Positions 1 through 7,273 of a stretch of DNA of 35,835 nt are shown piece after piece. Under the pieces are notes generated by a model that saw nothing but the letters and a program-made list of their open reading frames with translations, was not told the DNA's origin and did not search any database. Positions within the stretch are counted from its first letter, which is position 1. Every line of letters starts with the position of its first letter. A program made the translations under genes and the position numbers. Source of the stretch: an uncultured Clostridia bacterium (GTDB lineage: Bacteria > Bacillota > Clostridia > TANB77 > CAG-508); the NCBI GenBank assembly GCA_948739805.1, contig CAPYID010000019.1, positions 1-35,835 on the forward strand. Direction: 5' to 3'.

Positions 1-607
1 TTTCTGCTTCTTCATAATTGATTGATATTTCTTTTGTATCTTTATCATATACATATCCTAAACATCCATTATATCCAATTAATTCTCCCCTTTTTTGTTT
101 CATTTGTAATCCTAGTTTTACATGTGAAGAAATATTCTCGCTTTCTTGTTGTGCCATTGCACTTAATACTGTTAGCATGATTTCTCCTGATATTTCTAAA
201 GTATTAATTCTTTCTTCTTCAAAATAAATAGCAATTCCTTTTTCTTTTAATCCTCTTACATATTTTAAAGTGTCTACTGTGTTTCTTCCAAATCTTGATA
301 TTGATTTTGTAATTATCATATCAAATTTGTTATTTGTTGCATCTTGCATCATTTTCATAAAGCCATCTCGTTTGTAGTCTAAAGTTCCTGTTATACCTTC
401 ATCTGCATAAATGCCAACATATTTCCAATCACTATTTGCTTTTATTTTTTCTTCATAATACTTTAACTGAGAATTGTAACTGTTTATTTGTTCTTCTTTT
501 TCTGTACTTACTCTTGCATAGGCACATACTCTCAAATTTCCTTTTATTTCTTCTCCTGTTGTTCTATTAATTCGACCTTTTTTCTTCTCTATAACTTGTA
601 CTTTCAA
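1..607 (-). CDS. Large serine recombinase, N-terminal part (cut by window edge)
   Basis: The minus-strand frame opens at a TTG (605-607), 6 nt after AGAGAGG, and stays open to base 1. The start MKVQVIEKKKGRINRTTG matches the two other recombinases in this window. The resolvase domain has the nucleophile motif CAYARVST (Ser34), then GIYADEGITGT, KSISRFGRN and AQQESENISSHVKLGL, and the recombinase domain begins at GELIGYNGCLGY. Such enzymes catalyse site-specific integration and excision through a phosphoserine link. It sits 67 bp after a small SHOCT-like gene and is probably transcribed with it from the promoter at 964-992. The C-terminus, zinc ribbon and att end lie outside the window. Family assignment is very secure; target site and activity cannot be read here. 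Confidence 0.95.
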   Translation of the reverse strand, partial: MKVQVIEKKKGRINRTTGEEIKGNLRVCAYARVSTEKEEQINSYNSQLKYYEEKIKANSDWKYVGIYADEGITGTLDYKRDGFMKMMQDATNNKFDMIITKSISRFGRNTVDTLKYVRGLKEKGIAIYFEEERINTLEISGEIMLTVLSAMAQQESENISSHVKLGLQMKQKRGELIGYNGCLGYVYDKDTKEISINYEEAE

Positions 608-674
608 ATTTAACCTCTCTTTCTCAAGTTTAGAGAATCTTTATGTGCTTATTATACATCAAAATATTAAATTT

Positions 675-860
675 TCAAATACCTATATGAGTTAAATTAT
701 ATTCTTGTAAAATGCTTTGTTTTAATTCTAAATATCTCTTTTCTTTAATTAATCCTGCATTAAATGTTTTGTTTAATATTGCTATTTTTATACTGCAATT
801 AAAAATATGCTCATTTAGTTTAATGTTTTTCGTATTATCAAATTTGATTTCGTACAACAT
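675..860 (-). CDS. Small SHOCT-like protein upstream of recombinase 1
   Basis: A 61-aa protein with an excellent ribosome binding site (AAGGAGG, 5-6 nt before ATG). The second half has the SHOCT-type pattern of two short helices around a Gly and a charged turn: ILNKTFNAGLIKEKRYLELK. It aligns with the 58-aa protein at 12253-12429 (shared NCS...ILN...F...LI...K..IL..Y), which holds the same position before recombinase 2. SHOCT domains are short oligomerisation or targeting modules; their role next to recombinases is not established. I infer a cofactor or regulator of the recombinase because synteny is kept in all three copies. It shares the leader and promoter with recombinase 1. Confidence 0.75.
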   Translation of the reverse strand: MLYEIKFDNTKNIKLNEHIFNCSIKIAILNKTFNAGLIKEKRYLELKQSILQEYNLTHIGI

Positions 861-899
861 AAAAATCCTCCTTAACTTGAATTAAACTTCAAAAAATGC

Positions 900-935
900 A
901 ACAGAAAAAGCCAGCCGTGCTAGCTTCGACTGACT
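900..935 (-). terminator. Leader hairpin/attenuator before SHOCT-recombinase 1 operon
   Basis: On the minus strand a 9-bp stem (AGTCAGTCG with CGGCTGGCT, two G-U pairs) is followed by TTTTTCTGTT. It lies between the promoter (-10 at 964-969) and the ATG at 860, so it would end transcription in the leader unless relieved. Element B has a different hairpin of the same kind in the same place. Confidence 0.7.
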
Positions 936-963
936 TAAATGTTTTACATTTTTTGATAATACA

Positions 964-992
964 ATTATATTATGGTGTTCTATAAAGTTCAA
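964..992 (-). promoter_or_regulatory. SigA-type promoter of recombinase 1 operon
   Basis: Minus strand: -35 TTGAAC (987-992), 17-bp spacer, -10 TATAAT (964-969). The spacer and flanks resemble the promoter of element B at 12528-12556, including the G-run just upstream. The palindrome array begins about 55 bp upstream of the -35. Confidence 0.8.
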
Positions 993-1048
993 TTCCCGTT
1001 TTTTTCCCTTTTTTCTATTAAAATTTATAAAGTATTGATTTCTAGGTA

Positions 1049-1295
1049 AGTACACTAAGTGTACTTGCATAAAATTTTTTAAAATTTATTTTTATAATCC
1101 TTATTTGTGCGTTCACTTAGTGTACTTATTCCTATTTTTTTTAATTCTCTAGTTCACTTGGTGTACTTTTCTTTTAAATTTCAATCAAATTCAAGTACAC
1201 TTGGTGAACTAATTGCTGTATTTTTATAGAATTTAGTACATTTAGTGAACTTTCGCACTCTAATAGGCATTTTTTAGTGGTTCATTCGGTGAATT
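1049..1295. repeat. Array of six 17-bp palindromic repeats (element A)
   Basis: Six copies of an interrupted palindrome, consensus AGTWCAC-N3-GTGWACT, start at 1049, 1109, 1151, 1194, 1235 and 1279. The copy at 1049-1065 is a perfect palindrome; the last (1279-1295) is the most degenerate. The last five start-to-start spacings are 42, 43, 41 and 44 bp, close to four helical turns, so bound proteins would lie on one face. The array sits upstream of the recombinase promoter and is repeated in element B. It could be an operator array or a plasmid-like iteron origin. Confidence 0.9.
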
Positions 1296-1330
1296 TTTAC
1301 ATCAAATCTGCTTAAAATTTTTGTTCTTTT

Positions 1331-1412
1331 ATTAACTCTTGAAGGCTTGCCCTTCAATGTGTATAAGCGATGTGTGAACACTCGCTTTCCTGCCCTCAAT
1401 TTTTAATTGAGG
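1331..1412. other. Conserved three-hairpin block, candidate structured RNA or DNA (element A copy)
   Basis: Three consecutive stems: TTGAAGG/CCTTCAA (1339-1357, loop CTTGC), AGCGA/TCGCT (1366-1386) and CCTCAATT/AATTGAGG (1394-1412). The conserved strip GCTTTCCTGCCCTCA joins the last two. The same block is at 12972-13050; there the middle stem is GCAT/ATGC and the last is CCTCATT/AATGAGG, so paired positions change together. Strand and function are unknown. It may end the STAND transcript, encode a small RNA, or be an origin or transfer structure. Confidence 0.6.
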
Positions 1413-1422
1413 TAAACAGTCA

Positions 1423-4400
1423 TTAAATTTCCAAATCGTTCAATTCTCTTACTAATAAATCTTTTAATTCGTTACTGATTAAATAATTTAAATTATCAAA
1501 AACTTCCATTAATATTATTTTTATATCTGTATGGCTTTTAAATATGTTTCTTATACTATCAATTTCTTTTGTAAAGGGAAGCCTTTTATCTAAAAATGTA
1601 TATAATATATCTATACATTTTTGAACTTTGTTAGGATTTATCTTATCTATGCATTCTATTATACGACTATCTTGTTTTATAATAGGATAATCTTCTACTG
1701 TTATAGCCTCTATTATAAATTTATATAATAATTTTTCTACTTGTTCTTTATCATATTTAATGACTTCATCTAAAAGTTCATTACTTGAACATAAGCAGCC
1801 CCACCCATCTGTTAAAAATACAAAAAGTTTAACTAAAAAAAATATATATTTTCCTAAATTGCATTCCTTTATTAAAAATACAAGTTCTTTTACTTTTTCT
1901 TGGTTACTCCTCAATGTATAACTATCAGAAATTATTTTTTCCATAGTTGAATCAATAAGTTTCTCTTTTTTCTCTATAGATATTGTACCATCACTCAAAA
2001 ATTTTTTTATTTGACTATATTCATTTGGTTCTGGAGAATTTAATTGATAATAAAATATCATTTCATCTATATCATTAAATTCCACAGTTTCTTCCTTTAT
2101 TTTCTGCTTATCGTAATTATTTTGATAATTATCCTTATATTTGACTATTTTCTTTTTATCTAACAATTCGATGGCCTTTAAATATAATTCATCATCAAAT
2201 ATTGTAATTGTACCTTCATAATTATTTAAAATTTCTTCATAATATTCTTTTAATTCGCTTGCTAATTTATATTCATTTTTATTTTTTAAATAATTGTATG
2301 CATTAATAAAATATTCAACATCAGAAGATGTAATATTACCTGTATAATTATATATAAGATTTAAAAAGTATCTAATTAAAGGTGTTTTTTCTAAACAAAT
2401 ACTTTTACTTATTTTATACATATAATATTGTCTATCTTCCAAAAAATCTCTATCATATGTTTCTAAATTGTTAAGTTGATCTATATAAAATAATATATAT
2501 TCCCTTGAATAATAATTATTAAGAAATTCTAGATATTCATCTACTGCACCAGAAATATCTTTTCCATCAGTTCTCTTTTTTATTTCAATAAGATAATCAT
2601 ATAATCTTATAACTCTATCTTCATTCTTTTTTATTTTATTTAATGTTGTTGTTAAATCATAGATAGATATTTCTTTATGATTATAATATGATATCAATAA
2701 TTTTATAGCATCTTTATACAATTCACTCGCTTGTTCATCTCTAATATAAGAATACCCTAGACAAGCAATTTTCAAATATGTAGATGCAATATCAGTATAA
2801 TATCCTGATATATTATTTTCAGTATAATTCTTATATACTGTATCAAAAAGTATAGCTTGATTGTCTTTGCTTTTTATATTATTAAGCATATCTAATATTT
2901 TGTTTTCTGTAAAAGGTCCCATTTTTGCACCCATTAAGAATCCTGTAGCATTTGATGCATTTTCTAGAAAAAATTCCAAAACTTCTTTAAGTACATTTTT
3001 ATCCTTAATATATCCTAATATGTCTCCTATAGAATCAATCATATAATCAAATAGTCCTGATGCATCTACGATTCTACCTTGAGATGAAAAAATATATGAG
3101 TTATTAAAAAATTCCTTTATCCATACCAATATATTATTATCAATAGGCTCTTTTTTCTTCATCGCTTTGTATGTTTTACATATTAACTTGTACCAATTAT
3201 GAATATAAGAATCCGTATAATTAGGTATTTTTCTTTGAAAATCATTAATTTCTTCTATACTAGCATATTTTAAGCAGTATACTTTATTTCCAATATCATT
3301 ATGAAAGAAATTTTTTTCATTAATTATATGTTTATCTAATACTTCATATACAGTTCCATAGTTTTGAAACATTTTCAAGTATTTCTTATCTTCAATTTTG
3401 TTTTCATCCAAATCATATTTTTTAAATTTTAATTCTTCTTTTATGATTTCTATAATATTTTTACCAAAACTTTCTGAATTTGGTACAGGCTTTGCTATAT
3501 TTATAAAGTTTTCTATATTTCCATTTATAATTTGATATCTTATTATATATCTAGTAACATCTTTTATATCATTTTTTTGTTCTTGTTTATACTTTAATAT
3601 GTAAGGCATCCAGTTAATTGATATATTATTATTATCACAATAATATAATAAAGCCAACCCCATATCAAGTTTTAAAATAGGCTCTTCATCTGTTGTGTAT
3701 AGTATGCTATGAATTTTCTCATATGAGAATTTTTTAGCATAATATTGACAAATACTATCATATTCAAATTCAATATTATCTTTTGCATACCATATCATAT
3801 TCTTTACTAAATCATATTCAATAATCTTATCTGGAGTAACTTCTATATGTTTTAATGAGTTAGCAATAATTTTTAAAACATTACTAACATGTGAATAATA
3901 TCCATTTAAATAACTTTCATATATAAAATCATAATTACATTTAGATATAATTTCATTATATTTTTCTGCATCATATAAAATTTGAAAATAGGTATTATAT
4001 ATTTTTGTAGCAAATATATCCTCTTTTTCCATCAACCAATCTGCTAATTTCCTATAGCATAAAATTTTAATATTACTTCCTTCACACTTTATTTTATCTA
4101 ATAAAAATCTTCTAAAACTTTCGTGATAAATTGTATATGAGTTATCAGTAAATATACTTTTTAATATAGGTAAATATCTATTAATCTTACTTTGTATTAC
4201 CTCTTCCGAATAACCAGTAATTTGATTTAATTCTTGAACATTTAATGTCATGTATCCATTTATCAATAGAGATATTATGTCTTGATTAATATCAACATTT
4301 GTTAATAGATAATTATAATAACTATTTATATTATCATTTATACTATCTAAAAATTCTAAATTACTATCATTTTTTATATTATTCAAAATTGTTCTTATAT

Positions 4401-5733
4401 ATAGTGGATTTCCATTTGCTTTATCACATATCTTCTGATAAAGATTTTCATTTAAATTTAATCCTAATTTTTCTGATAATATTATTGTTTCATTTTTTGT
4501 AAATCTTGGCATTGCTATTTTCTTAAAACCACATTTTAAATATGTATCTATCTCTTCTATTGGCTGTGAAACTATAATAACATTACAATTTTTTTTTGAT
4601 ATACTAATTATCTCATTTTTTACTTCAGTTATCTCTTTTGACAATTCACTTGAATGAATTGAAAATTCTCTATCTATGTGATCTAATCCATCAAAAATAA
4701 AGGTTATTTTTTCATTATTCTCTTCAAGAAAATCAAGTATTTCTTGAAGAGAACTACCATATAAATTAGACATTTTCTCGTATCCATAATAATTTATAAG
4801 TTGCTTTTTTATATTTGAAATCATAACATTTTTATTTACCCTATCTTTTATAGAAAGGTCTTGTATATTCCTAAAGAAAGTATACCTAATATATTTTACA
4901 TTATTGGGTTTAAAAATCTTATTTATCATATTTTGTACGAGCCATGACTTTCCTATACCAGGTTCTCCTACTATGCATATATTATTATGTATATTTTCAA
5001 AAATATTTGAGTATAGCTCATCATTCATAATATTATATTCATTTTCAATTCTAAATGATTGAGGCAATTCTTTATATGTTACTATCAAGCCTATTATATT
5101 TATTAGTTTTCTATTAGTAATTGTAGAATCTATTTCCTTACTTTTAAGTCTTAAATTTCTAAATTCAAAAGCTAATTTTTTTAGTGCATCTTCAAATGTA
5201 ATGTTTTCATTGGGATACAATCCTATACCTAAATAATTAAGCTTAGATTCTATTTCTTTTTCTAATTCACCTAATTTATCTGTTTCAAATGAAGCATCAA
5301 AGTAATCTGGAATTACAATAATATTATCTGTATTATCATAAACAATTTTAGTATTGTCTATCTTAAAAATTTTAGAATTTTCAAAAATTTCATTTTGAAC
5401 ATTAGGTATTAGAAAGTCTCCTAAATACTTTCTATTTGTTATAAAAACAGGAATTATATCATCACTTTGATTATATAAAGCCTTTGGCACATTAAAAATT
5501 CCTGTATCACTTTCAAAATGTACTTTTTCTAAATTTTCATTAGTTTTATTATGCTTTACTTGCATTTTATATTTTTTATTTTCTATTTCAAGTATGATAT
5601 CATCTAATTTATCTTTATCTTTTTCTTTGTAATCCAATATCATTTTAAATTCTTTTCTTGCAGTTAATAGAGTCAATGCTATATTTATAGCCACAAGATC
5701 TTGATATTCATATCCATAATTAAAATTACTCAT
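1423..5733 (-). CDS. Avs-like STAND NTPase with N-terminal Cap4-type nuclease domain
   Basis: A 1436-aa protein from the ATG at 5733, which follows GAGAGG by 7-8 nt; an in-frame TTG at 5757 is possible but has no better site. The N-terminus (GYEYQDLVAINIAL, then LDDIILEIE...KMQVKH, about residues 10-62) fits the Cap4/DUF4297 PD-(D/E)XK nuclease signature, with Asp45, Gln58 and Lys60 as likely active-site residues. The STAND NTPase follows: Walker A GEPGIGKS (256-263), Walker B ITFIFDGLDH (343-352), sensor strand NVIIVSQP (384-391) and GNPLYIRTIL. The remaining 900 or so residues are helical, repeat-like sensor sequence without Cys-rich motifs. Known Avs proteins bind phage portal or terminase and then cut DNA; the trigger here is unknown. 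It forms a two-gene operon with the 157-aa gene upstream. Confidence 0.85.
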   Translation of the reverse strand: MSNFNYGYEYQDLVAINIALTLLTARKEFKMILDYKEKDKDKLDDIILEIENKKYKMQVKHNKTNENLEKVHFESDTGIFNVPKALYNQSDDIIPVFITNRKYLGDFLIPNVQNEIFENSKIFKIDNTKIVYDNTDNIIVIPDYFDASFETDKLGELEKEIESKLNYLGIGLYPNENITFEDALKKLAFEFRNLRLKSKEIDSTITNRKLINIIGLIVTYKELPQSFRIENEYNIMNDELYSNIFENIHNNICIVGEPGIGKSWLVQNMINKIFKPNNVKYIRYTFFRNIQDLSIKDRVNKNVMISNIKKQLINYYGYEKMSNLYGSSLQEILDFLEENNEKITFIFDGLDHIDREFSIHSSELSKEITEVKNEIISISKKNCNVIIVSQPIEEIDTYLKCGFKKIAMPRFTKNETIILSEKLGLNLNENLYQKICDKANGNPLYIRTILNNIKNDSNLEFLDSINDNINSYYNYLLTNVDINQDIISLLINGYMTLNVQELNQITGYSEEVIQSKINRYLPILKSIFTDNSYTIYHESFRRFLLDKIKCEGSNIKILCYRKLADWLMEKEDIFATKIYNTYFQILYDAEKYNEIISKCNYDFIYESYLNGYYSHVSNVLKIIANSLKHIEVTPDKIIEYDLVKNMIWYAKDNIEFEYDSICQYYAKKFSYEKIHSILYTTDEEPILKLDMGLALLYYCDNNNISINWMPYILKYKQEQKNDIKDVTRYIIRYQIINGNIENFINIAKPVPNSESFGKNIIEIIKEELKFKKYDLDENKIEDKKYLKMFQNYGTVYEVLDKHIINEKNFFHNDIGNKVYCLKYASIEEINDFQRKIPNYTDSYIHNWYKLICKTYKAMKKKEPIDNNILVWIKEFFNNSYIFSSQGRIVDASGLFDYMIDSIGDILGYIKDKNVLKEVLEFFLENASNATGFLMGAKMGPFTENKILDMLNNIKSKDNQAILFDTVYKNYTENNISGYYTDIASTYLKIACLGYSYIRDEQASELYKDAIKLLISYYNHKEISIYDLTTTLNKIKKNEDRVIRLYDYLIEIKKRTDGKDISGAVDEYLEFLNNYYSREYILFYIDQLNNLETYDRDFLEDRQYYMYKISKSICLEKTPLIRYFLNLIYNYTGNITSSDVEYFINAYNYLKNKNEYKLASELKEYYEEILNNYEGTITIFDDELYLKAIELLDKKKIVKYKDNYQNNYDKQKIKEETVEFNDIDEMIFYYQLNSPEPNEYSQIKKFLSDGTISIEKKEKLIDSTMEKIISDSYTLRSNQEKVKELVFLIKECNLGKYIFFLVKLFVFLTDGWGCLCSSNELLDEVIKYDKEQVEKLLYKFIIEAITVEDYPIIKQDSRIIECIDKINPNKVQKCIDILYTFLDKRLPFTKEIDSIRNIFKSHTDIKIILMEVFDNLNYLISNELKDLLVRELNDLEI

Positions 5734-5753
5734 ATCTATATCCTCTCTTTTAA

Positions 5754-6227
5754 TCAATTTAAATTATCTATTGCATCTCTAATATTAATAAATTGAACTT
5801 GCTGATTAAACACAGATAAATCAATATACCTGTTCTTAAATTGTTTTTCTTTTATTAAATTATTTAACCATTTAATAATATTATTTTTTATAAAATCATT
5901 ATTATCATCGTCTTCAACTCTAAAATGCCATCCCAGTAAATTCGTATCTTGTATAAATTGCTTCGTCTTAGATTTAAATTGAAATTTCTTATTTAGACTA
6001 CTATACAAGTCAAACCATATATCATTTTTACTTATGCTAATAGTTATATAGCCTACTATTTGATTATACTTCCAAACATTCATTGGAAAATATGCATCTT
6101 TTATAGATTCTATTATTTCCTTATTTACATTACTAAAATTATTTTTAAAATAATTTTTCCATCTATTATTGAATATATCTTCTTTCATTGAATAAATTGG
6201 TACTTCAAAAATTCTCACTTGTTTCAT
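5754..6227 (-). CDS. Unknown 157-aa companion of the STAND nuclease
   Basis: I do not recognise this family. The protein is soluble (no signal or membrane segment), with aromatic-rich beta-type stretches (YFPMNVWKYNQIVGYITISI, NDIWFDLYSS, LLGWHFRVEDDDNNDF) and a basic helical C-terminus. Its TGA stop lies 20 bp before the preferred STAND start and overlaps the alternative TTG start, so the two are surely co-transcribed. The ATG has a weak ribosome site but overlaps the stop (ATGA) of a 13-codon ORF that has a strong site, which suggests coupled translation. It could be a sensor, an inhibitor, or an accessory subunit of the defence protein. Confidence 0.7.
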   Translation of the reverse strand: MKQVRIFEVPIYSMKEDIFNNRWKNYFKNNFSNVNKEIIESIKDAYFPMNVWKYNQIVGYITISISKNDIWFDLYSSLNKKFQFKSKTKQFIQDTNLLGWHFRVEDDDNNDFIKNNIIKWLNNLIKEKQFKNRYIDLSVFNQQVQFINIRDAIDNLN

Positions 6228-6265
6228 ATTACATCTTTAATCCTATCTTCACATTCTTGACTCAT
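6224..6265 (-). CDS. 13-codon leader ORF coupled to the STAND companion
   Basis: ATG at 6265 follows GAGGAG by 5-6 nt and encodes MSQECEDRIKDVI, stopping at TGA inside ATGA, where the 157-aa gene starts. This is the best ribosome site of the operon. It may be a true coupling peptide, or the original N-terminus of the companion split by a frameshift. Confidence 0.45.
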   Translation of the reverse strand: MSQECEDRIKDVI

Positions 6266-6287
6266 AAATCTCCTCATATCTGCTAAG

Positions 6288-6316
6288 ATAATAACACAAA
6301 ATCCAATAATTTACAA
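6288..6316 (-). promoter_or_regulatory. Promoter of the STAND operon
   Basis: Minus strand: TTGTAA (6311-6316), 17-bp spacer, TATTAT (6288-6293). It lies 22 bp before the leader ORF, giving a very short leader. The divergent promoter for the MazF-like gene is about 70 bp away, so one regulator could act on both. Confidence 0.55.
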
Positions 6317-6383
6317 TTTTTTTACTAATTTTCTATAATATGCCAATGTTACAGAACAAATGTACTATTTTTCGTTAAAACTA

Positions 6384-6411
6384 TTGATTTTTTGTATATT
6401 TTTGTTATAAT
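6384..6411 (+). promoter_or_regulatory. Promoter of the MazF/PemK-like gene
   Basis: TTGATT (6384-6389), 16-bp spacer, TATAAT (6406-6411). The ATG at 6440 is preceded by AAAGGA with a spacing of about 10 nt. Confidence 0.7.
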
Positions 6412-6439
6412 AAATCTTACAAGAAAGGATGTTTGATAT

Positions 6440-6982
6440 ATGCAAGAATTATTAAATATTTTAAATAGTACTAAAAATAGCCTTGATAACTATTATGAAG
6501 TACACAAAGATGAAAATTTTTATAACAGGAGAAATACTCCTAAAGATTATCTTGAATGGATTGATAAGAAGACTAAAATTATAATGAATTCTCCAGAATT
6601 TATAGAAAAATCAAAAGAATATATCGTTCGTGGAGATGTAGTTTGGGTTGAATTTGGATTCAACATAGGTGAAGAATTTAGTGGTAGACATCCTGCTGTA
6701 GTTTTAAAAAATGGTGGGAAGACATTGCTTGTTTTACCTATTACAAGTAAGCAACCCACAGAAAAACAACTTGCTAGCAAAACTTATATTGAACTTGGTA
6801 AGATATATAATTTTAAAGCAATGAAAAGATGGGTAAATATATTTAACATTAATCCTATAAGTATTGAAAGAATAGATTTTACAAAGAAAAAAGGAAATAT
6901 TAAGGGAGTTGATTTAGATAATATATCAAAAGCATTTTTAGATTCTGACCTTTTTAAATATAGACCTTCTAAGAATAATTAA
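6440..6982 (+). CDS. MazF/PemK-like toxin with N-terminal helical extension
   Basis: This 180-aa protein is the only clear plus-strand gene in the window. Residues about 63-150 hold the PemK/MazF fold signature: IVRGDVVWVEFGFNIGEEFSGRHPAVVLKN, written here in part as RGDVVWVEF, then SGRHPAVVLK, LLVLPITSK and later NINPISIERI. MazF family toxins are RNA endonucleases that cut single-stranded RNA in the cytoplasm. About 60 helical residues precede the domain, unlike the ~110-aa minimal MazF, and no separate antitoxin gene is next to it. It is divergent from the Cap4-STAND operon, separated by about 175 bp. I infer either a solitary toxin with a built-in control segment or an accessory effector of the defence locus. 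A terminator follows at 6992. Confidence 0.8.
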   Translation: MQELLNILNSTKNSLDNYYEVHKDENFYNRRNTPKDYLEWIDKKTKIIMNSPEFIEKSKEYIVRGDVVWVEFGFNIGEEFSGRHPAVVLKNGGKTLLVLPITSKQPTEKQLASKTYIELGKIYNFKAMKRWVNIFNINPISIERIDFTKKKGNIKGVDLDNISKAFLDSDLFKYRPSKNN

Positions 6983-6991
6983 TTATTTTTC

Positions 6992-7016
6992 AGAATTTTG
7001 CATAAAATTCTTGATT
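6992..7016 (+). terminator. Terminator of the MazF-like gene
   Basis: Stem AGAATTTT/AAAATTCT with a 4-nt loop (6992-7011), followed by TGATTTTT. Its right edge overlaps the -35 proposed for the next small RNA. Confidence 0.7.
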
Positions 7017-7045
7017 TTTACATAAAAATATAGTATCATTTAATT

Positions 7046-7148
7046 AATAGGAAATCTATTTAATTAGATGACTGAGAAGGCTCATTTCGGTGAGCAGTTA
7101 TGATTTAGAATGTAGCTTATATAGAAATATATGAGCTACAGTTTTTTT
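7046..7148 (+). ncRNA. Candidate small RNA with own promoter and terminator
   Basis: A promoter-like TTGATT-N17-TATCAT lies at 7011-7039. The about 100-nt product would fold into ATCTA/TAGAT, then a composite stem ACTG...GCTCA-TTTCGG-TGAGC...CAGT (about 7070-7098), and end in TGTAGCT/AGCTACA (7111-7140) followed by seven T. No ORF of note is inside. It matches no riboswitch consensus I know. It may be a trans-acting RNA, or an antitoxin-type RNA for the neighbouring MazF-like gene. Confidence 0.5.
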
Positions 7149-7197
7149 GCGTAAATTTCAAATAATTCACGAGAGTTTCCGGCATATTTAATTCCCA

Positions 7198-7269
7198 TAT
7201 TACGAAAATTAGCAGTTTTTCGTAATAAATATTTTTATATTACGAATTTTTCAGTTTTTTCGTAATATA
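7198..7269. repeat. Two tandem TTACGAAAA inverted repeats
   Basis: First: TATTACGAAAA (7198-7208) with TTTTCGTAATA (7217-7227). Second: TATATTACGA (about 7235-7244) with TCGTAATATA (7260-7269). The half-site TATTACGAAAA thus appears four times in alternating orientation. The pair directly follows the hydrolase stop (minus strand) and may be its terminator, though T-runs are inside the loops. The gap 7150-7197 holds nothing else I can name. Confidence 0.6.
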
Positions 7270-7273
7270 ACTT

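Noticed and set aside
882..1070. 62-aa minus-strand ORF
   Set aside because: It reads through the recombinase promoter and the leader hairpin and has no ribosome site or family-like sequence.
1049..1295. Possible CRISPR array from short palindromes
   Set aside because: Repeats are 17 bp and degenerate, spacers are AT-rich and of about 25 bp, and the motif is inverted in itself; operator or iteron fits better.
5734..5757. Upstream TTG start for the STAND gene
   Set aside because: The ATG at 5733 has GAGAGG at the right distance; the TTG adds eight residues without family similarity.
6440..7148. Type III toxin-antitoxin (ToxIN-like) reading of the MazF-like gene plus RNA
   Set aside because: ToxIN-type RNA lies before the toxin as tandem repeats; here the RNA follows the gene, has no repeats, and the protein has PemK/MazF motifs.
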